A stretch of 64,000 bases of DNA from Glacieibacterium sp038210595. GTDB taxonomy: Bacteria; Pseudomonadota; Alphaproteobacteria; Sphingomonadales; Sphingomonadaceae. The position numbers and the translations under genes are program-made. The stretch is from positions 15,066-79,065 of the forward strand of contig JBBQWN010000012.1 of the NCBI GenBank assembly GCA_038210595.1. The letters are read 5' to 3'. Positions 36,612 through 45,684 of this stretch are shown one piece after another; the first letter of the stretch is position 1, and each line of letters starts with the position of its first letter. The notes beneath the pieces were generated by a model. It ran no database searches. It worked only from the letters and a program-made list of their open reading frames with translations, and was not told the origin of the DNA.

Positions 36612-37167
36612 CGGACTCGCCTCCGGGACTATGACCGCGCGGATGCGTGAAATCCGCATCAATCCGACGCCGGGCGTCGACGACCGTGGCATAGGCGCGC
36701 TGCAGGTGCTTCTCGACCGCGCTCAGGCTGATGCCCAGCGCGCCCGCGATGTCGCGCTGCGGCTCGCCGAGCAGGCGGAAGCGCCGGAAGATGTCGGCCG
36801 TCCGGTCGGGCAGCGCGGCCAGCGCGTCCGCCACCGCGGTCAGCCGCTCGCGGTCAATCAACAGCGTCTCGATCGATGGCTGCGGATCGATACCGGGGCC
36901 GATGGGCGCGGCCAACCCACCCCAGCGCGTTTCGCGGTTGAGCCGCCGCAACGCCGAACGCCGTCGATCGAGCACCAGATTGTCGGCCGCACGGTAGAGA
37001 TAGGCGCGCGGATCGGCGATTCCCTCTAGGCGCATCCCGTCGAGCTTCAGGAACAGATCCTGCACCGCGTCCTGTGCCTCGTCGGTGCCAAGGCCGCGCG
37101 CCGCGAGAAAGCGGGTCAGGGCCGGCCGCAACGACAGGAACAATTCCTTGGTAGCCTCATCCGTCAT
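36601..37167 (-). CDS. FecI-like ECF sigma factor
   Basis: 188 aa. Region 2: EAQDAVQDLFLKLDG and DPRAYLYRAADNLVLDRRRS; region 4: LPDRTADIFRRFRLLGEPQRDIAGALGISLSAVEKHLQRAY. It is the first gene of the sigma-FecR-receptor operon. On ligand binding it should direct RNA polymerase to the receptor operon. The final residues overlap the FecR start. Confidence 0.93.
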   Translation of the reverse strand: MTDEATKELFLSLRPALTRFLAARGLGTDEAQDAVQDLFLKLDGMRLEGIADPRAYLYRAADNLVLDRRRSALRRLNRETRWGGLAAPIGPGIDPQPSIETLLIDRERLTAVADALAALPDRTADIFRRFRLLGEPQRDIAGALGISLSAVEKHLQRAYATVVDARRRIDADFTHPRGHSPGGESDAA

Positions 37168-37240
37168 GGACGCGCGTCAACTCCCGGCCGCCTCGCGCTC
37201 TTAGGCCGGGGCGGCGGGCATGGAAAGCCGACGTGCGGGC

Positions 37241-37654
37241 TCAGCCGAGGGCGCGGACCGCCTGTTCGATGGTCGACAGCACCGACCATGCGGCGGCCGC
37301 GACCGTGCGGCGGTCATCCGTTCCGACCGGCAGCGACATCGTGACGCCGCCGGGTCCCGGGCCGACGAGCAGGTCGAGCGCCTGGACCAGGCCCAGAAAC
37401 TGCAGCGGCCGGTCGCGCGCGAGCATGGCGGCGTCGGCGTTGACCATGGCGTGGAGCATGGCGACGATCGCAGGCCGCTCGCCCATGGCCGCGCGCGCGT
37501 CGAGCGTGAAGCAGTCTCGGAGTGCGGCTTCGCCGATACCGGCCGCGGCTAGGCCGGCCAGGATACGGTCGCGCGCCGCTAGGAGGTCGGCCGGGGTGGC
37601 CACGTCAGGCACAGCCACGGCCGCTGGCGCGGACTGCCGGTCAAGGATCAACAT
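37241..37654 (-). CDS. Hypothetical protein of the glycan region
   Basis: 137 aa. ATG 37654 (GGAG 4 nt upstream) is preferred; GTG 37663 would add three residues. The start lies inside the end of the upstream GT4 gene, so translation is probably coupled. The protein is mostly alpha-helical by composition (DLLAARDRILAGLAAAGIGEAALRDCF, AIVAMLHAMVNADAAMLARD). There is no signal peptide or membrane segment. I do not recognise a family. Its coupling to glycan genes suggests a small accessory or regulatory role, no more. Confidence 0.6.
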   Translation of the reverse strand: MLILDRQSAPAAVAVPDVATPADLLAARDRILAGLAAAGIGEAALRDCFTLDARAAMGERPAIVAMLHAMVNADAAMLARDRPLQFLGLVQALDLLVGPGPGGVTMSLPVGTDDRRTVAAAAWSVLSTIEQAVRALG

Positions 37655-38801
37655 TGGCTCCACGGATCAACTCGGCTGCGGCTGGTGTGCAGACGCCGCG
37701 AACGGGACCGGCCCGCATCACCGCGGCCGCGTGGCTCGCCACCGCATCGGGAATCGAAAAGCGCCGGGCGACCGCGCGCAACGTCTGCGGCCGCGGCTGG
37801 CGCAACCCCGCGTCGATCTGCGCCGCCAGCCGCCGCGGGTCGGTATCCGCGATCACCGCGCAGCCTTCGGAGGCGAGCAGGCGGCGCGCGCCAGGGAAGC
37901 ACGCCGTCGCCAGCACCGGGCAGTTCGCCGCCATCGCCTCCAGCACCGCCGCCGGCATGCCCTCGTAATCGGAGGTCAGGACGAACAGGTCGGCAGCGTG
38001 CAGCGCAGGCGTGACGTCGCGGACATGGCCGGGCATCGTGACGCGGTGCCGCAGTCCAAGCTGCTCGATGCGGGCGGTCAGCGCGGCCCGTTCCTCGCCC
38101 TCGCCGAGGATCACAAGGCGTGCGCCCGGCGTCGTCACATAGGCGAAGGCATCGATCAGCCGTTCCAGCCGCTTTTGCCGGGCCAGACGCGCAACGACGA
38201 TGACGGTCTTTGGTCCACTGCGCGCCGCGGCGGCCGGGGCCAGCATTGCCGGCGTGACATAGGGGTTGGCGACATCCTCGAACAGCGGCGCGAAGGTGGG
38301 GAAGGCAGCGGCCATCTCAACGCTCTCCTCGCGGCTGAGCGTCAGCACGCCCGTCGTCCATGGGAAAATTGCTCGGTAGCCGAGCCGGCGGACCCAGCGC
38401 ACCAGCCCGCGATGGCGCGAGCTGGCGACGGGGTTGGTGGTCTTCAGATAGAGGCGGCTGCCCGGGATCGCCGCCAGCCGGAACGCCAACGCGGTGATGA
38501 CGGCAACGTTGTTGGCGGCGGCGAGCACGATCTCCGGCCGCTCGCGGCGCAGCGCCCGCACCAGCGCGGGCAGCGCGCGGACCATGTCGAGCGGTCGCCA
38601 CGCCGACAGCCGCCCGAGAAAGCGCACCGCGACACCGGGCCCGGCCTCCGCCAGCACGGCGTCCTCGACCGCGCCGCCGCGCGCCAGCACCACCATCTCG
38701 ACCTGCAGGCCCAGGTCCGTGAAGCCGCGCGCCAGATAGCCCGCGACCTTGCCGCTGCCGCCGCGATCGAAGCTGTGCAGGACCAGCGCGACGCGGGTCA
38801 T
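37641..38801 (-). CDS. GT4-family glycosyltransferase of the glycan region
   Basis: 386 aa from ATG 38801 (MTRVALVLHSFDRGGSGKVAG). The acceptor half carries the GGSGKVAGYLARGF loop; the donor half shows VARLARQKRLERLIDAF, LGEGEERAAL and DYEGMPAAVLEAMAANCPV with the EX7E motif. It is a retaining glycosyltransferase acting in the cytoplasm on a nucleotide sugar. The start overlaps the AsnB-like gene stop (ATGA), so the minus-strand genes form one operon. Confidence 0.9.
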   Translation of the reverse strand: MTRVALVLHSFDRGGSGKVAGYLARGFTDLGLQVEMVVLARGGAVEDAVLAEAGPGVAVRFLGRLSAWRPLDMVRALPALVRALRRERPEIVLAAANNVAVITALAFRLAAIPGSRLYLKTTNPVASSRHRGLVRWVRRLGYRAIFPWTTGVLTLSREESVEMAAAFPTFAPLFEDVANPYVTPAMLAPAAAARSGPKTVIVVARLARQKRLERLIDAFAYVTTPGARLVILGEGEERAALTARIEQLGLRHRVTMPGHVRDVTPALHAADLFVLTSDYEGMPAAVLEAMAANCPVLATACFPGARRLLASEGCAVIADTDPRRLAAQIDAGLRQPRPQTLRAVARRFSIPDAVASHAAAVMRAGPVRGVCTPAAAELIRGANVDP

Positions 38802-40696
38802 GCGGCGCGCGCCTGCGGCTCGGCCCGCGACCGCTCCCACCACAAGGCGAACGTGGCGACGGTGTAGAGGAAGCGGGCGTGGTCGGCCGCTCCGCGGCGG
38901 TGTTCGGCGAACAGCCGCTCGACGACCCGGCTGTCGAGATAGCCGGCGTCGGCGGCCCCGCTGCTGCGCCACGTCGCCAGCGCCAGCTCGCCGAGCTGGC
39001 CGCGCAGCCAGTCGGTGTGCGGAATCTGGAACCCCTGCTTCGGCCGCCGCATCGTCGACGCCGGCAGCCACGGCGCCACGGCCCGGCGCAGGATGTACTT
39101 GCCCGTGGAGCCGCGCAGCTTCATCGCGCCCGGCACGGTCAGCGCCCAGTCGACGAGCTTGTGCGACAGGAACGGCACGCGCGCTTCCAGCGAATGCGCC
39201 ATGCTGGCGCGGTCGAGCCGGGTCAGCATCGCCGACGGCATGTTGACGCTGAGGTCGGCGTCGAGGAAGCGGTCGAGCGACGCGGCCGGTCCGCCGTCGG
39301 GGAAATACTCCGCCTCCAGCCGCGCATAGCCGTCATCGCCCTCCAGTCGGGCCCAGAAATCGGGGGCATAGACGTCGCGGCGCAGGCTGCGGCCGCTGGT
39401 CTGGGTGGCGGCGAAGAACTGCTGGTAACCATCGGGCAGCCGGGTGAACTCGGCCGCCCGCCGGGCGTGCTGGCGCAACGTGTTGAGGCGCGTCGACGGC
39501 GTCACCGGCCAGTGGTCGATCACCGCCGCCAGCGGCCCCAGGACGGGCCGGGCGCGCTCGATGGCGCGCGCATTGCGGTGCCGCTTATAGCCCGCGAACA
39601 GCTCATCGCCGCCCTCGCCGCACAGCACCACCTTGACGTGCTCGGCCGCCAGCTTCGAGGCGTACCAGGTCGGGACGGCGGCCATGTCGGCGAACGGCTC
39701 GTCGAAACACGCGAGGATCTCGGGCAGGCGCTGCGCGACATCGTCCATCGCCAGCGGCAGGACGATATGCTCGGCCCCGAGATGCCCGGCGATCTCGCGG
39801 GCCGCGGCGGTTTCGTCGATGCGCGCGCCCGGATAGCCGATGGTGAACGCCTTCACCGGCTGCGCCGACGACCGGGTCATGGCGGCGAGCACCGCGGACG
39901 AATCGATGCCGCCCGACAGGAACGCCGCCACCGGCACATCGGCCTGCAGGTGCCGCGCGGTGGTGGTCAGCAGCATATCCTGCATCTGCCGGACCCAGGC
40001 GGCGTCGGACTGCACCGGCCCGGCCCGGAACCGCGGCCGCCAGTAGGTCGCGGTCGTCGCCGCGCCGTCGGCCCCGATCGACAGGCAGGTGCCGGGATCC
40101 AGCATCCGCACCTGCCGGTAGATCGAGCGCGGCTTGCGGACATGGCCGAAGCTGAAGAAATCGTGGACGGCCCGGTCGTCGACGTTGAAGGCGAGGCCGG
40201 GCAGCAGCGTCAGCGTCTTCAGCTCCGATCCGAACGCCAGGCCGCCGTGCTGCTCGGTCAGGTACAGCGGCTTGATGCCGAGCGGATCGCGCGCCAGCGT
40301 CAGGCGCCGCTGCGCCCGGTCCCACACGGCGACCGCGAACATGCCCTCCAGCCGCGGCCAGGTATCGTCACCCCATGCCGCGAAGGCGGCAAGGATGGTC
40401 TCGGTGTCGCTGTGCGTGGCGAAGTCATAGCCCGGCAACCGGTCGCGGATGTCGAGATGATTGTAGATCTCGCCGTTGAAGACGATCGAGAAACGGCCGT
40501 CGGCGCTGGTCATCGGCTGGTGCCCGCCCGCGACGTCGAGGATGCTGAGGCGGCGCATGCCAAAGCCGAAATCGCCGTCGATCCGCACGCCGCCGTCATC
40601 GGGGCCGCGGTGCAGGATCGCGTCGCACTGCGCGCCGACGATCCGCTGCGCCACCGGCCGGCCGCCCCGACGATACCAGCCGGCAATCCCGCACAC
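38798..40696 (-). CDS. AsnB-type glutamine amidotransferase of a glycan cluster
   Basis: 632 aa. GTG 40696 is the start because the next codon is the nucleophile Cys of class II glutaminases (MCGIAGWYRRGG). LHRGPDD, FNGEIYNH and SDTET complete the glutaminase site. The synthetase domain has the ATP pyrophosphatase motif SGGIDSS at residues 261-267 and the CGEGGDELFAGYKRH motif. The family makes asparagine, but copies inside polysaccharide clusters are thought to transfer nitrogen to sugars or other intermediates. All catalytic motifs look intact, which argues against a lasso-peptide cyclase. Confidence 0.9.
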   Translation of the reverse strand: MCGIAGWYRRGGRPVAQRIVGAQCDAILHRGPDDGGVRIDGDFGFGMRRLSILDVAGGHQPMTSADGRFSIVFNGEIYNHLDIRDRLPGYDFATHSDTETILAAFAAWGDDTWPRLEGMFAVAVWDRAQRRLTLARDPLGIKPLYLTEQHGGLAFGSELKTLTLLPGLAFNVDDRAVHDFFSFGHVRKPRSIYRQVRMLDPGTCLSIGADGAATTATYWRPRFRAGPVQSDAAWVRQMQDMLLTTTARHLQADVPVAAFLSGGIDSSAVLAAMTRSSAQPVKAFTIGYPGARIDETAAAREIAGHLGAEHIVLPLAMDDVAQRLPEILACFDEPFADMAAVPTWYASKLAAEHVKVVLCGEGGDELFAGYKRHRNARAIERARPVLGPLAAVIDHWPVTPSTRLNTLRQHARRAAEFTRLPDGYQQFFAATQTSGRSLRRDVYAPDFWARLEGDDGYARLEAEYFPDGGPAASLDRFLDADLSVNMPSAMLTRLDRASMAHSLEARVPFLSHKLVDWALTVPGAMKLRGSTGKYILRRAVAPWLPASTMRRPKQGFQIPHTDWLRGQLGELALATWRSSGAADAGYLDSRVVERLFAEHRRGAADHARFLYTVATFALWWERSRAEPQARAA

Positions 40697-40698
40697 GG

Positions 40699-41955
40699 TT
40701 ATTCGGCCGGCGTGGCGATTGCGGGTTTGGCGACGCCGTGCCGTCGGCGGTCGTGGAGAGGACGCTCTGTAACCCCGGCCCGCGGCCACGGTACCTCCAC
40801 CGCCGGTGCGGCAATCGCCTCGATCACCAGCGCCGCGCGCACCGACGACAGTTCATCGGTCAGGTCGATATGGCTGGCGAACAGCGCGCGCTGCGCGTCC
40901 GCGTACCGCTCGGGCTGACAGATCGCCTCGTCGAGCGCGGCGCCCAGCCCGGATGCGTCGTCGATCACCCGGCCGGCCTGCCAGTGCGTGAAGTTGCGGT
41001 CGCCGGCATGATCGATCCCGTGGCTGTTTATGAAGATGCAGGGGCGCGGCCGCAGCAGGAACTCATAGGTCTGGCTGCTGACATCGCCCAGATAGATGTC
41101 GGCCGCCAGCGTATAGGTCATATCGGTGCACGCCGGGCTCGACAGGTCGATGTGGATGTTTGGCGCATTGCGCACCGCCGGCGCGATGCCGCCCGGGAAA
41201 TGAAAGCCGAAGGGATTGATCGTCACCGCGACCGGCCGGTGGAACAGCATGACGTGCGGCGCGAAAATCAGGTTATAGCGCTGGCTCTTGGCGAAATAGT
41301 CGAGCACGGCGCGGCCATCGCGGTACCAGGACGACAGATGCGGCGCGACATGGGGATTGTAGAGTACGGTCGGCCGGCCATTGGCCTGCATCGGCAGGCG
41401 CGGCCGGGGCTGCGCGACCAGGTCGAACTTGGGGTAGCCGACGGTGCTGATCCGCTCGGCGGGGACGCCCGCGTCGCCGATCAGGCGCTCGCGGATCGCG
41501 GTGCCGGCGACCAGCACATGGTCGAAGCGGCGGCTGGCGGCATCGAAGCCGATCGCCCGGTCGCCCGCGCCGTGGCGGGTGTGGACCAGCTTCAGCCGGT
41601 CGAGGCCGTAGCGCGTCTTCAGGATCGCCGAGGTCTTCTCGGCCACGACGAGAATGTCGAGCCGGCGAAAGACGTCGAGATTGTCGCGGTACAGCGCCAG
41701 CTTGCGCGCCGGCACGAGGCGGTCGAGCGTCCGCGCCAGCAGCCGCGCCGAAGCGCTGCGCAGCCCCAGCTCGACGCACGGCAGGTCGGACCCGGCCGCG
41801 TCGAGATGACGGCGGACTTCGGCGGTCAGGTGCGGCCCGCCGGTCAGCACGACGACATCGCCGACCCGGCCGCGGCGGTGCAGCTCGATCGCGATCGGCA
41901 GGCTGTGCGCAATCTGGTGAAGCTGGTCGTGATTGAAGAGAAAGCCGACACGCAT
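40699..41955 (-). CDS. CDP-glycerol glycerophosphotransferase-like protein
   Basis: 418 aa. MRVGFLFNHDQLHQIAHSLPIA opens a GT-B-like fold. The HTRHGAGDRAIGF segment, YNPHVAPHLSSWYRDG, IFAPHVMLFHRP, and the C-terminal ADIYLGDVSSQTYEFLLRPRP are features of the TagF/TagB-like group that transfers glycerol phosphate or related groups onto surface polymers. In Gram-negative bacteria these enzymes decorate capsule or LPS. It is the first gene of the minus-strand operon; its stop is 2 nt from the AsnB-like start. It is divergent from the flippase gene across 56 nt. Confidence 0.8.
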   Translation of the reverse strand: MRVGFLFNHDQLHQIAHSLPIAIELHRRGRVGDVVVLTGGPHLTAEVRRHLDAAGSDLPCVELGLRSASARLLARTLDRLVPARKLALYRDNLDVFRRLDILVVAEKTSAILKTRYGLDRLKLVHTRHGAGDRAIGFDAASRRFDHVLVAGTAIRERLIGDAGVPAERISTVGYPKFDLVAQPRPRLPMQANGRPTVLYNPHVAPHLSSWYRDGRAVLDYFAKSQRYNLIFAPHVMLFHRPVAVTINPFGFHFPGGIAPAVRNAPNIHIDLSSPACTDMTYTLAADIYLGDVSSQTYEFLLRPRPCIFINSHGIDHAGDRNFTHWQAGRVIDDASGLGAALDEAICQPERYADAQRALFASHIDLTDELSSVRAALVIEAIAAPAVEVPWPRAGVTERPLHDRRRHGVAKPAIATPAE

Positions 41956-42011
41956 GACGGTGAGACGGCACCGACCTTAGGGTTCCGCATCATGCGAACG
42001 GGGGGCGGCCG

Positions 42012-43412
42012 GTGACGGTGCCCGATGCCGCCGACGACGTACCGCTGACGGCCGCCGGGCTGGACGCGGACGAGGTCGTCGGCGCCGGCCACCGCGCCGT
42101 GTTCGCGCGCATGGGGCGGAATATCGGCTGGCTGCTCGGCGGGCGGGGTTTCGGCGGGCTGGCCAGCATCGCCTATCTCGGCATCGCGGCGCGCGCCCTC
42201 GGCCCGGCGGGCTTCGGCCTGTTCGCGCTGGTGCTCGCTTATGGCAGCTCGATCGCCAACCTCGCGCAGTTCAATTCGTGGCAGGCGGTCATCCGGTTCG
42301 GCGCGGTGCACCGCGCGGCGGCGCAACCCGCCAGCCTCACGCGGCTGCTCGGTTTTACCGCGACGCTCGACGCGGCGGGCGCGCTGATCGGCGCGGCGCT
42401 GGCCTTTCTCGGCGTGCAGCTGGCCGGGACGCTGCTCGGCTGGTCGCCCGCGGAACAGCAGCGCGCGGCGCTGTTCGGCGCGGTGCTGCTGTTGTCGACG
42501 GGAGCAACGGCGACCGGCATGCTCCGCCTGTTCGACCGTTTCGACCTGCTCACCTATGCCGAGACCGTCGGGCCGGCGGCGCGGGTGCTGGGGGCGGCGC
42601 TGGCCTGGGCGCTCGGCTGGGGCATCGACGGGTTTCTGGCGGTGTGGGCGGTGGCGGCGCTCGCCGAAGCCGCCGCGGGCTGGGTCGCGGCCCTGTCCGC
42701 GCGTCTGTCGCCGCTCAGTTTCGGGCGCGCCGCCTTTGCCGCCGCGCCGAAGGAAAATCACCGGCTGTGGCGGTTCGTCCTCCAGAACAACGCCTCGAGT
42801 TCGCTCGACGTGCTGTGGGAACAGCTCGGCACGCTGGCGGTCGGGGCGGTGGCCGGGCCGGCGTCGGCGGGGGCGTTCCGCATCGCCACCAAGCTGGCGG
42901 GCGCGATCGCGAAGCCGGTCGGCACCGTGACCCGCGCGCTGTATCCGGAGCTCGCCCGCCTCGCCGCCGGGGGTGAGCGCACGACACTGCGCCAGGTCGT
43001 GCGGCGGGTCAGCCTGCTCGCCGGGGCGACGTCGGTGCTGCTGGTCGGCGTCATCTGGCTGTGGGGGCCGGTCCTGATCCGGGTGTTTTCGGGCCGCGGG
43101 TTCGAGTCCGCACAGCTTTTCCTGCTGCCGCTGACCATTGCTGCTGCCATCGACCTGTGCGGCATCGCGTTCGAGCCGATCCACAACGCCTATGGCCGGT
43201 CGGGCCGCGTGCTGGCCGTGCGCAGCGCCGGCGCGCTCGTCTATGTCTTGGCGCTGTGGCTGCTGCTGGACCGGGTCGGACCGCAGGGGGCGGCGTTCGC
43301 GGCGATCGCCAGCTCGCTCGCCATCCGCGGCCTGCTGGCCGTCTCGACCCGCCGGATGCTCGCGCGCTCCGGCGCAGAATCGGCACAAGATGTCGCTGTG
43401 CGGGGGACGTAA
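42012..43412 (+). CDS. Polysaccharide flippase (Wzx/MOP superfamily)
   Basis: 466 aa from GTG 42012. About 12-14 hydrophobic helices, with the MOP-superfamily opening MGRNIGWLLGGRGFGGLASIAYLGIAARALGPAGFGLFAL and the matching second-half WEQLGTLAVGAVAGPASAGAFRIA. These transporters flip lipid-linked glycans across the inner membrane. The ~30-residue acidic N-terminal stretch is unusual and may not be translated if a later start is used. The PqqD-like gene follows after 84 nt. Confidence 0.88.
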   Translation: MTVPDAADDVPLTAAGLDADEVVGAGHRAVFARMGRNIGWLLGGRGFGGLASIAYLGIAARALGPAGFGLFALVLAYGSSIANLAQFNSWQAVIRFGAVHRAAAQPASLTRLLGFTATLDAAGALIGAALAFLGVQLAGTLLGWSPAEQQRAALFGAVLLLSTGATATGMLRLFDRFDLLTYAETVGPAARVLGAALAWALGWGIDGFLAVWAVAALAEAAAGWVAALSARLSPLSFGRAAFAAAPKENHRLWRFVLQNNASSSLDVLWEQLGTLAVGAVAGPASAGAFRIATKLAGAIAKPVGTVTRALYPELARLAAGGERTTLRQVVRRVSLLAGATSVLLVGVIWLWGPVLIRVFSGRGFESAQLFLLPLTIAAAIDLCGIAFEPIHNAYGRSGRVLAVRSAGALVYVLALWLLLDRVGPQGAAFAAIASSLAIRGLLAVSTRRMLARSGAESAQDVAVRGT

Positions 43413-43496
43413 CGACTTGCAGACGTAAGTCGGCTATGTATCCCTGTCGCGTAACGGTCGTATCCTGATTGAAACCAGCGAGTTGCGAGGTTGCCC

Positions 43497-43943
43497 ATGG
43501 AAGTCGCGGTCGAGGACCGTCCGGTTTCGGTGAACGCCCCGCTGGTGGTGAGCGAGACGATCGACGGCGAGGCGATCGTCATGCACCATGGCTCCGGTCT
43601 GTATTTCGACATCGTCGGCAGCGGCGCGCTGCTGTGGGAGGCGATCGAGCGCACCACGACCCGCGCGGCGCTGGCCGCAACACTGGTCGCCGCCTACCGG
43701 CTTGCCCCGGCGCAGGCGGACAGCGTCGTGCGCGACTGGCTGGCGACGCTCGCCGAACATGACCTGATCGCATACGGCGTCGCACCTGCGGCTGCGGCAG
43801 CCGCGGTCCCGGTGGCGGTGGCGGCGGAGCCGTTTGCCGCGCCGGTGCTCGGCGTCCATGCCGATCTTGCCGACATGCTGCTGCTCGATCCCATCCACGA
43901 CGTCGACGAGGCGGGCTGGCCGATGGGCCGGGCGCACGGCTGA
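43497..43943 (+). CDS. PqqD-like (RRE-fold) protein
   Basis: 148 aa from ATG 43497, with GAGG 7 nt upstream. Residues 8-95 match the PqqD fold: VNAPLVVSETIDGEAIVMHHGSG, LYFDIVGSGALLWEAIE, and DSVVRDWLATLAEHDLI. This winged-helix fold binds leader peptides in many peptide-modification systems (RiPP recognition element). A 50-residue Ala-rich tail follows. It heads a run of five genes that overlap or nearly touch: GT2, nucleotidyltransferase, ABC exporter and kinase-GT2 fusion. In lasso and HPr-kinase-associated systems the same protein presents a peptide to the modifying enzymes. Confidence 0.83.
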   Translation: MEVAVEDRPVSVNAPLVVSETIDGEAIVMHHGSGLYFDIVGSGALLWEAIERTTTRAALAATLVAAYRLAPAQADSVVRDWLATLAEHDLIAYGVAPAAAAAAVPVAVAAEPFAAPVLGVHADLADMLLLDPIHDVDEAGWPMGRAHG

Positions 43944-43948
43944 GGCCG

Positions 43949-44602
43949 GTGACCGGCACCCTCAGCGTCGTCGTCGCGTGCCATAACCAGGCCGGCTTCG
44001 TGGCCGCGGCAATCGACTCGATCCTCGCCCAGAGCCGCGCGCCCGACGAGATCATCGTCGTCGACGACGGCTCGCATGACGGCAGCGCGGCGGTCGTGCG
44101 GGGCTTCGGCGACCGCGTCCGGCTGATCGTGCAGCCCAATCGCGGCGCGGCGGCGGCGCGCAATGCCGGTGTCGCGGCGGCGACCGGCGCGCTGCTGGCC
44201 TTCCTCGACGCCGACGACCTGTGGCCGCCCGCCAGCCTCGCCAGCCGCCTCGACCATCTCGAACGCACCGGCGCGGCGCTGGTGTTCGGGCGCGTCCGCC
44301 AGTCGCGCGGCGCGGACGACCAGGGCGGCCCTGCCATCCCGGGCCGGCTGGCGGGCGCGATGCTGATCCGCCGCGCCGCGTTCGACCGGGTCGGCGGCTT
44401 CGACGAACGCTACCGCACCGCCGAGACGATCGACTGGCTGGCCCGCGCCGACGAGGCCGGCATCGTCCAGGCGAACTGCGACGCGGTGGTGCTGATCCGC
44501 CGCATCCACGGCGGCAATCTGATGATCCGCACGGCCGCACCCGCCGCCGACAGCCTGCGCGTCCTGCGCGGCGCGGTGGCGCGGCGGCGGGCGCTGTCGT
44601 GA
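43949..44602 (+). CDS. Family 2 glycosyltransferase, short
   Basis: 217 aa from GTG 43949. GT2 motifs: SVVVACHNQAGFVAAAIDSI, IIVVDDGSHDGS, RNAGVAAATG, and the metal-binding FLDADDLW. It ends shortly after the acceptor-loop segment FDERYRTAETIDW, so it is a minimal GT-A domain without membrane helices. It lies 5 nt after the PqqD-like gene. Its sequence plan is the same as that of the GT2 half of the fusion protein four genes on, and the two may be paralogues. Confidence 0.85.
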   Translation: MTGTLSVVVACHNQAGFVAAAIDSILAQSRAPDEIIVVDDGSHDGSAAVVRGFGDRVRLIVQPNRGAAAARNAGVAAATGALLAFLDADDLWPPASLASRLDHLERTGAALVFGRVRQSRGADDQGGPAIPGRLAGAMLIRRAAFDRVGGFDERYRTAETIDWLARADEAGIVQANCDAVVLIRRIHGGNLMIRTAAPAADSLRVLRGAVARRRALS

Positions 44603-45684
44603 CTGCGCCGTCGCTGTGGCCCGACGTCCAGCAGCGCGAACTGCTGCTCGCCGCGCTTGGCGACGGTGACGCGGCGCTGGCGCATTTCGCCGCCTGGCAC
44701 CGGGGCGTCGACTGGCGCGCCGACATGGACGGCGGCAGTTTCCGCTTGCTGCCGTTGCTTCATGCCAATCTCGTCCGGCTCGGCTGCGACCATCCCTCGA
44801 TGGCGCGGCTGCGCGGCATCTACCGCCACGGCTGGTGCAGGGCGCAGACCCACCGCCAGCACGGCATCGCCGCGGTCGACGTGCTCGACGCTGAAGGCAT
44901 CCCGGTCCTCGCGAGCAAAGGCCTGGTGCTCGCCAACGTCTATTACGACAATCCGGCGCTGCGGCCGATGTCGGACATCGACGTCATGGTGCCGGCGCCC
45001 CGCGCCCTCGACGCGTTTGCCGCGCTGACCGCGTCCGGCTGGCAGGAGAGCCCGTCGTCCCGCGCGCAATGGGAGGCGCGGCGGAGCGCGATGCTGGTGC
45101 TGAACTACGGCATCGGCCTGCATCACCCCCGTTACGGCGAGATCGACCTGCACTGGCGGCTGTCGGCGGAATCGGGGACGGCGGCGATCGGCGAGCGCTT
45201 CTGGCAGCACGCGGTCCCGTTCACGATCGAGGGCGCGACGCTGCTTCGCCTCGATCCGGCGCACCTGCTGCTCCATGTCGTCACCCACGGGCTGCGCCCC
45301 AATATCCTGCCGCCGCTGCGCTGGGTCGCCGACGCAGCGATGGTGCTGCGCCGCGACGGCGCGACGCTGGACTGGCAGCAGGTGCGCGACACCGCTCGCG
45401 CGCTCCACGTCGGCCACCGCCTGCATTCGGGCCTGACCTATCTGCGCGATGCCATCGGCGTGCCGCTACCCGCCGGGGCGCTCGCCGCCGACGTCCCGCC
45501 GTCCTGGGTCGAGCGCGCCGAAACCCTGATCCGCGGCGCCGAGAGCAAGGCCCGCTCGCCGCGCCACCGGCAGGCGCTGGCAATGGCGGCCACACTCCCC
45601 CGGCTCGCCGTCGGCGATCACCGCGGCCAGCTGCCGCGTCTGGCGCTCGACTGGGGGCGCCGCCGCCTCCGGCCCGCCCGGTGA
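44599..45684 (+). CDS. Uncharacterised nucleotidyltransferase (NTP_transf_5 type)
   Basis: 361 aa from GTG 44599, which overlaps the GT2 stop as GTGA. The nucleotidyltransferase core is seen at residues 105-130: ASKGLVLANVYYDNP and PMSDIDVMV with the catalytic Asp pair (126, 128), and a third Asp in GEIDLHW near residue 183. The rest is helical. Members of this family of unknown function occur with PqqD-like proteins and HPr-kinase-like enzymes. A role in transferring a nucleotide, or phosphate with the kinase, onto a peptide or glycan carrier is inferred, not shown. Confidence 0.8.
   Translation: MTAPSLWPDVQQRELLLAALGDGDAALAHFAAWHRGVDWRADMDGGSFRLLPLLHANLVRLGCDHPSMARLRGIYRHGWCRAQTHRQHGIAAVDVLDAEGIPVLASKGLVLANVYYDNPALRPMSDIDVMVPAPRALDAFAALTASGWQESPSSRAQWEARRSAMLVLNYGIGLHHPRYGEIDLHWRLSAESGTAAIGERFWQHAVPFTIEGATLLRLDPAHLLLHVVTHGLRPNILPPLRWVADAAMVLRRDGATLDWQQVRDTARALHVGHRLHSGLTYLRDAIGVPLPAGALAADVPPSWVERAETLIRGAESKARSPRHRQALAMAATLPRLAVGDHRGQLPRLALDWGRRRLRPAR

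Noticed and set aside
33320..37167. Sigma-FecR-TonB receptor operon as the import half of a lasso-peptide system
   Set aside because: Sphingomonad lasso loci do carry such genes, but the isopeptidase is absent and the STN receptor operon is complete by itself.
43061..43468. Frame ending in a short MYPCRVTVVS peptide before the PqqD-like gene
   Set aside because: It lies mostly antiphase within the flippase gene; ten codons with no ribosome site are too little to propose a precursor peptide.
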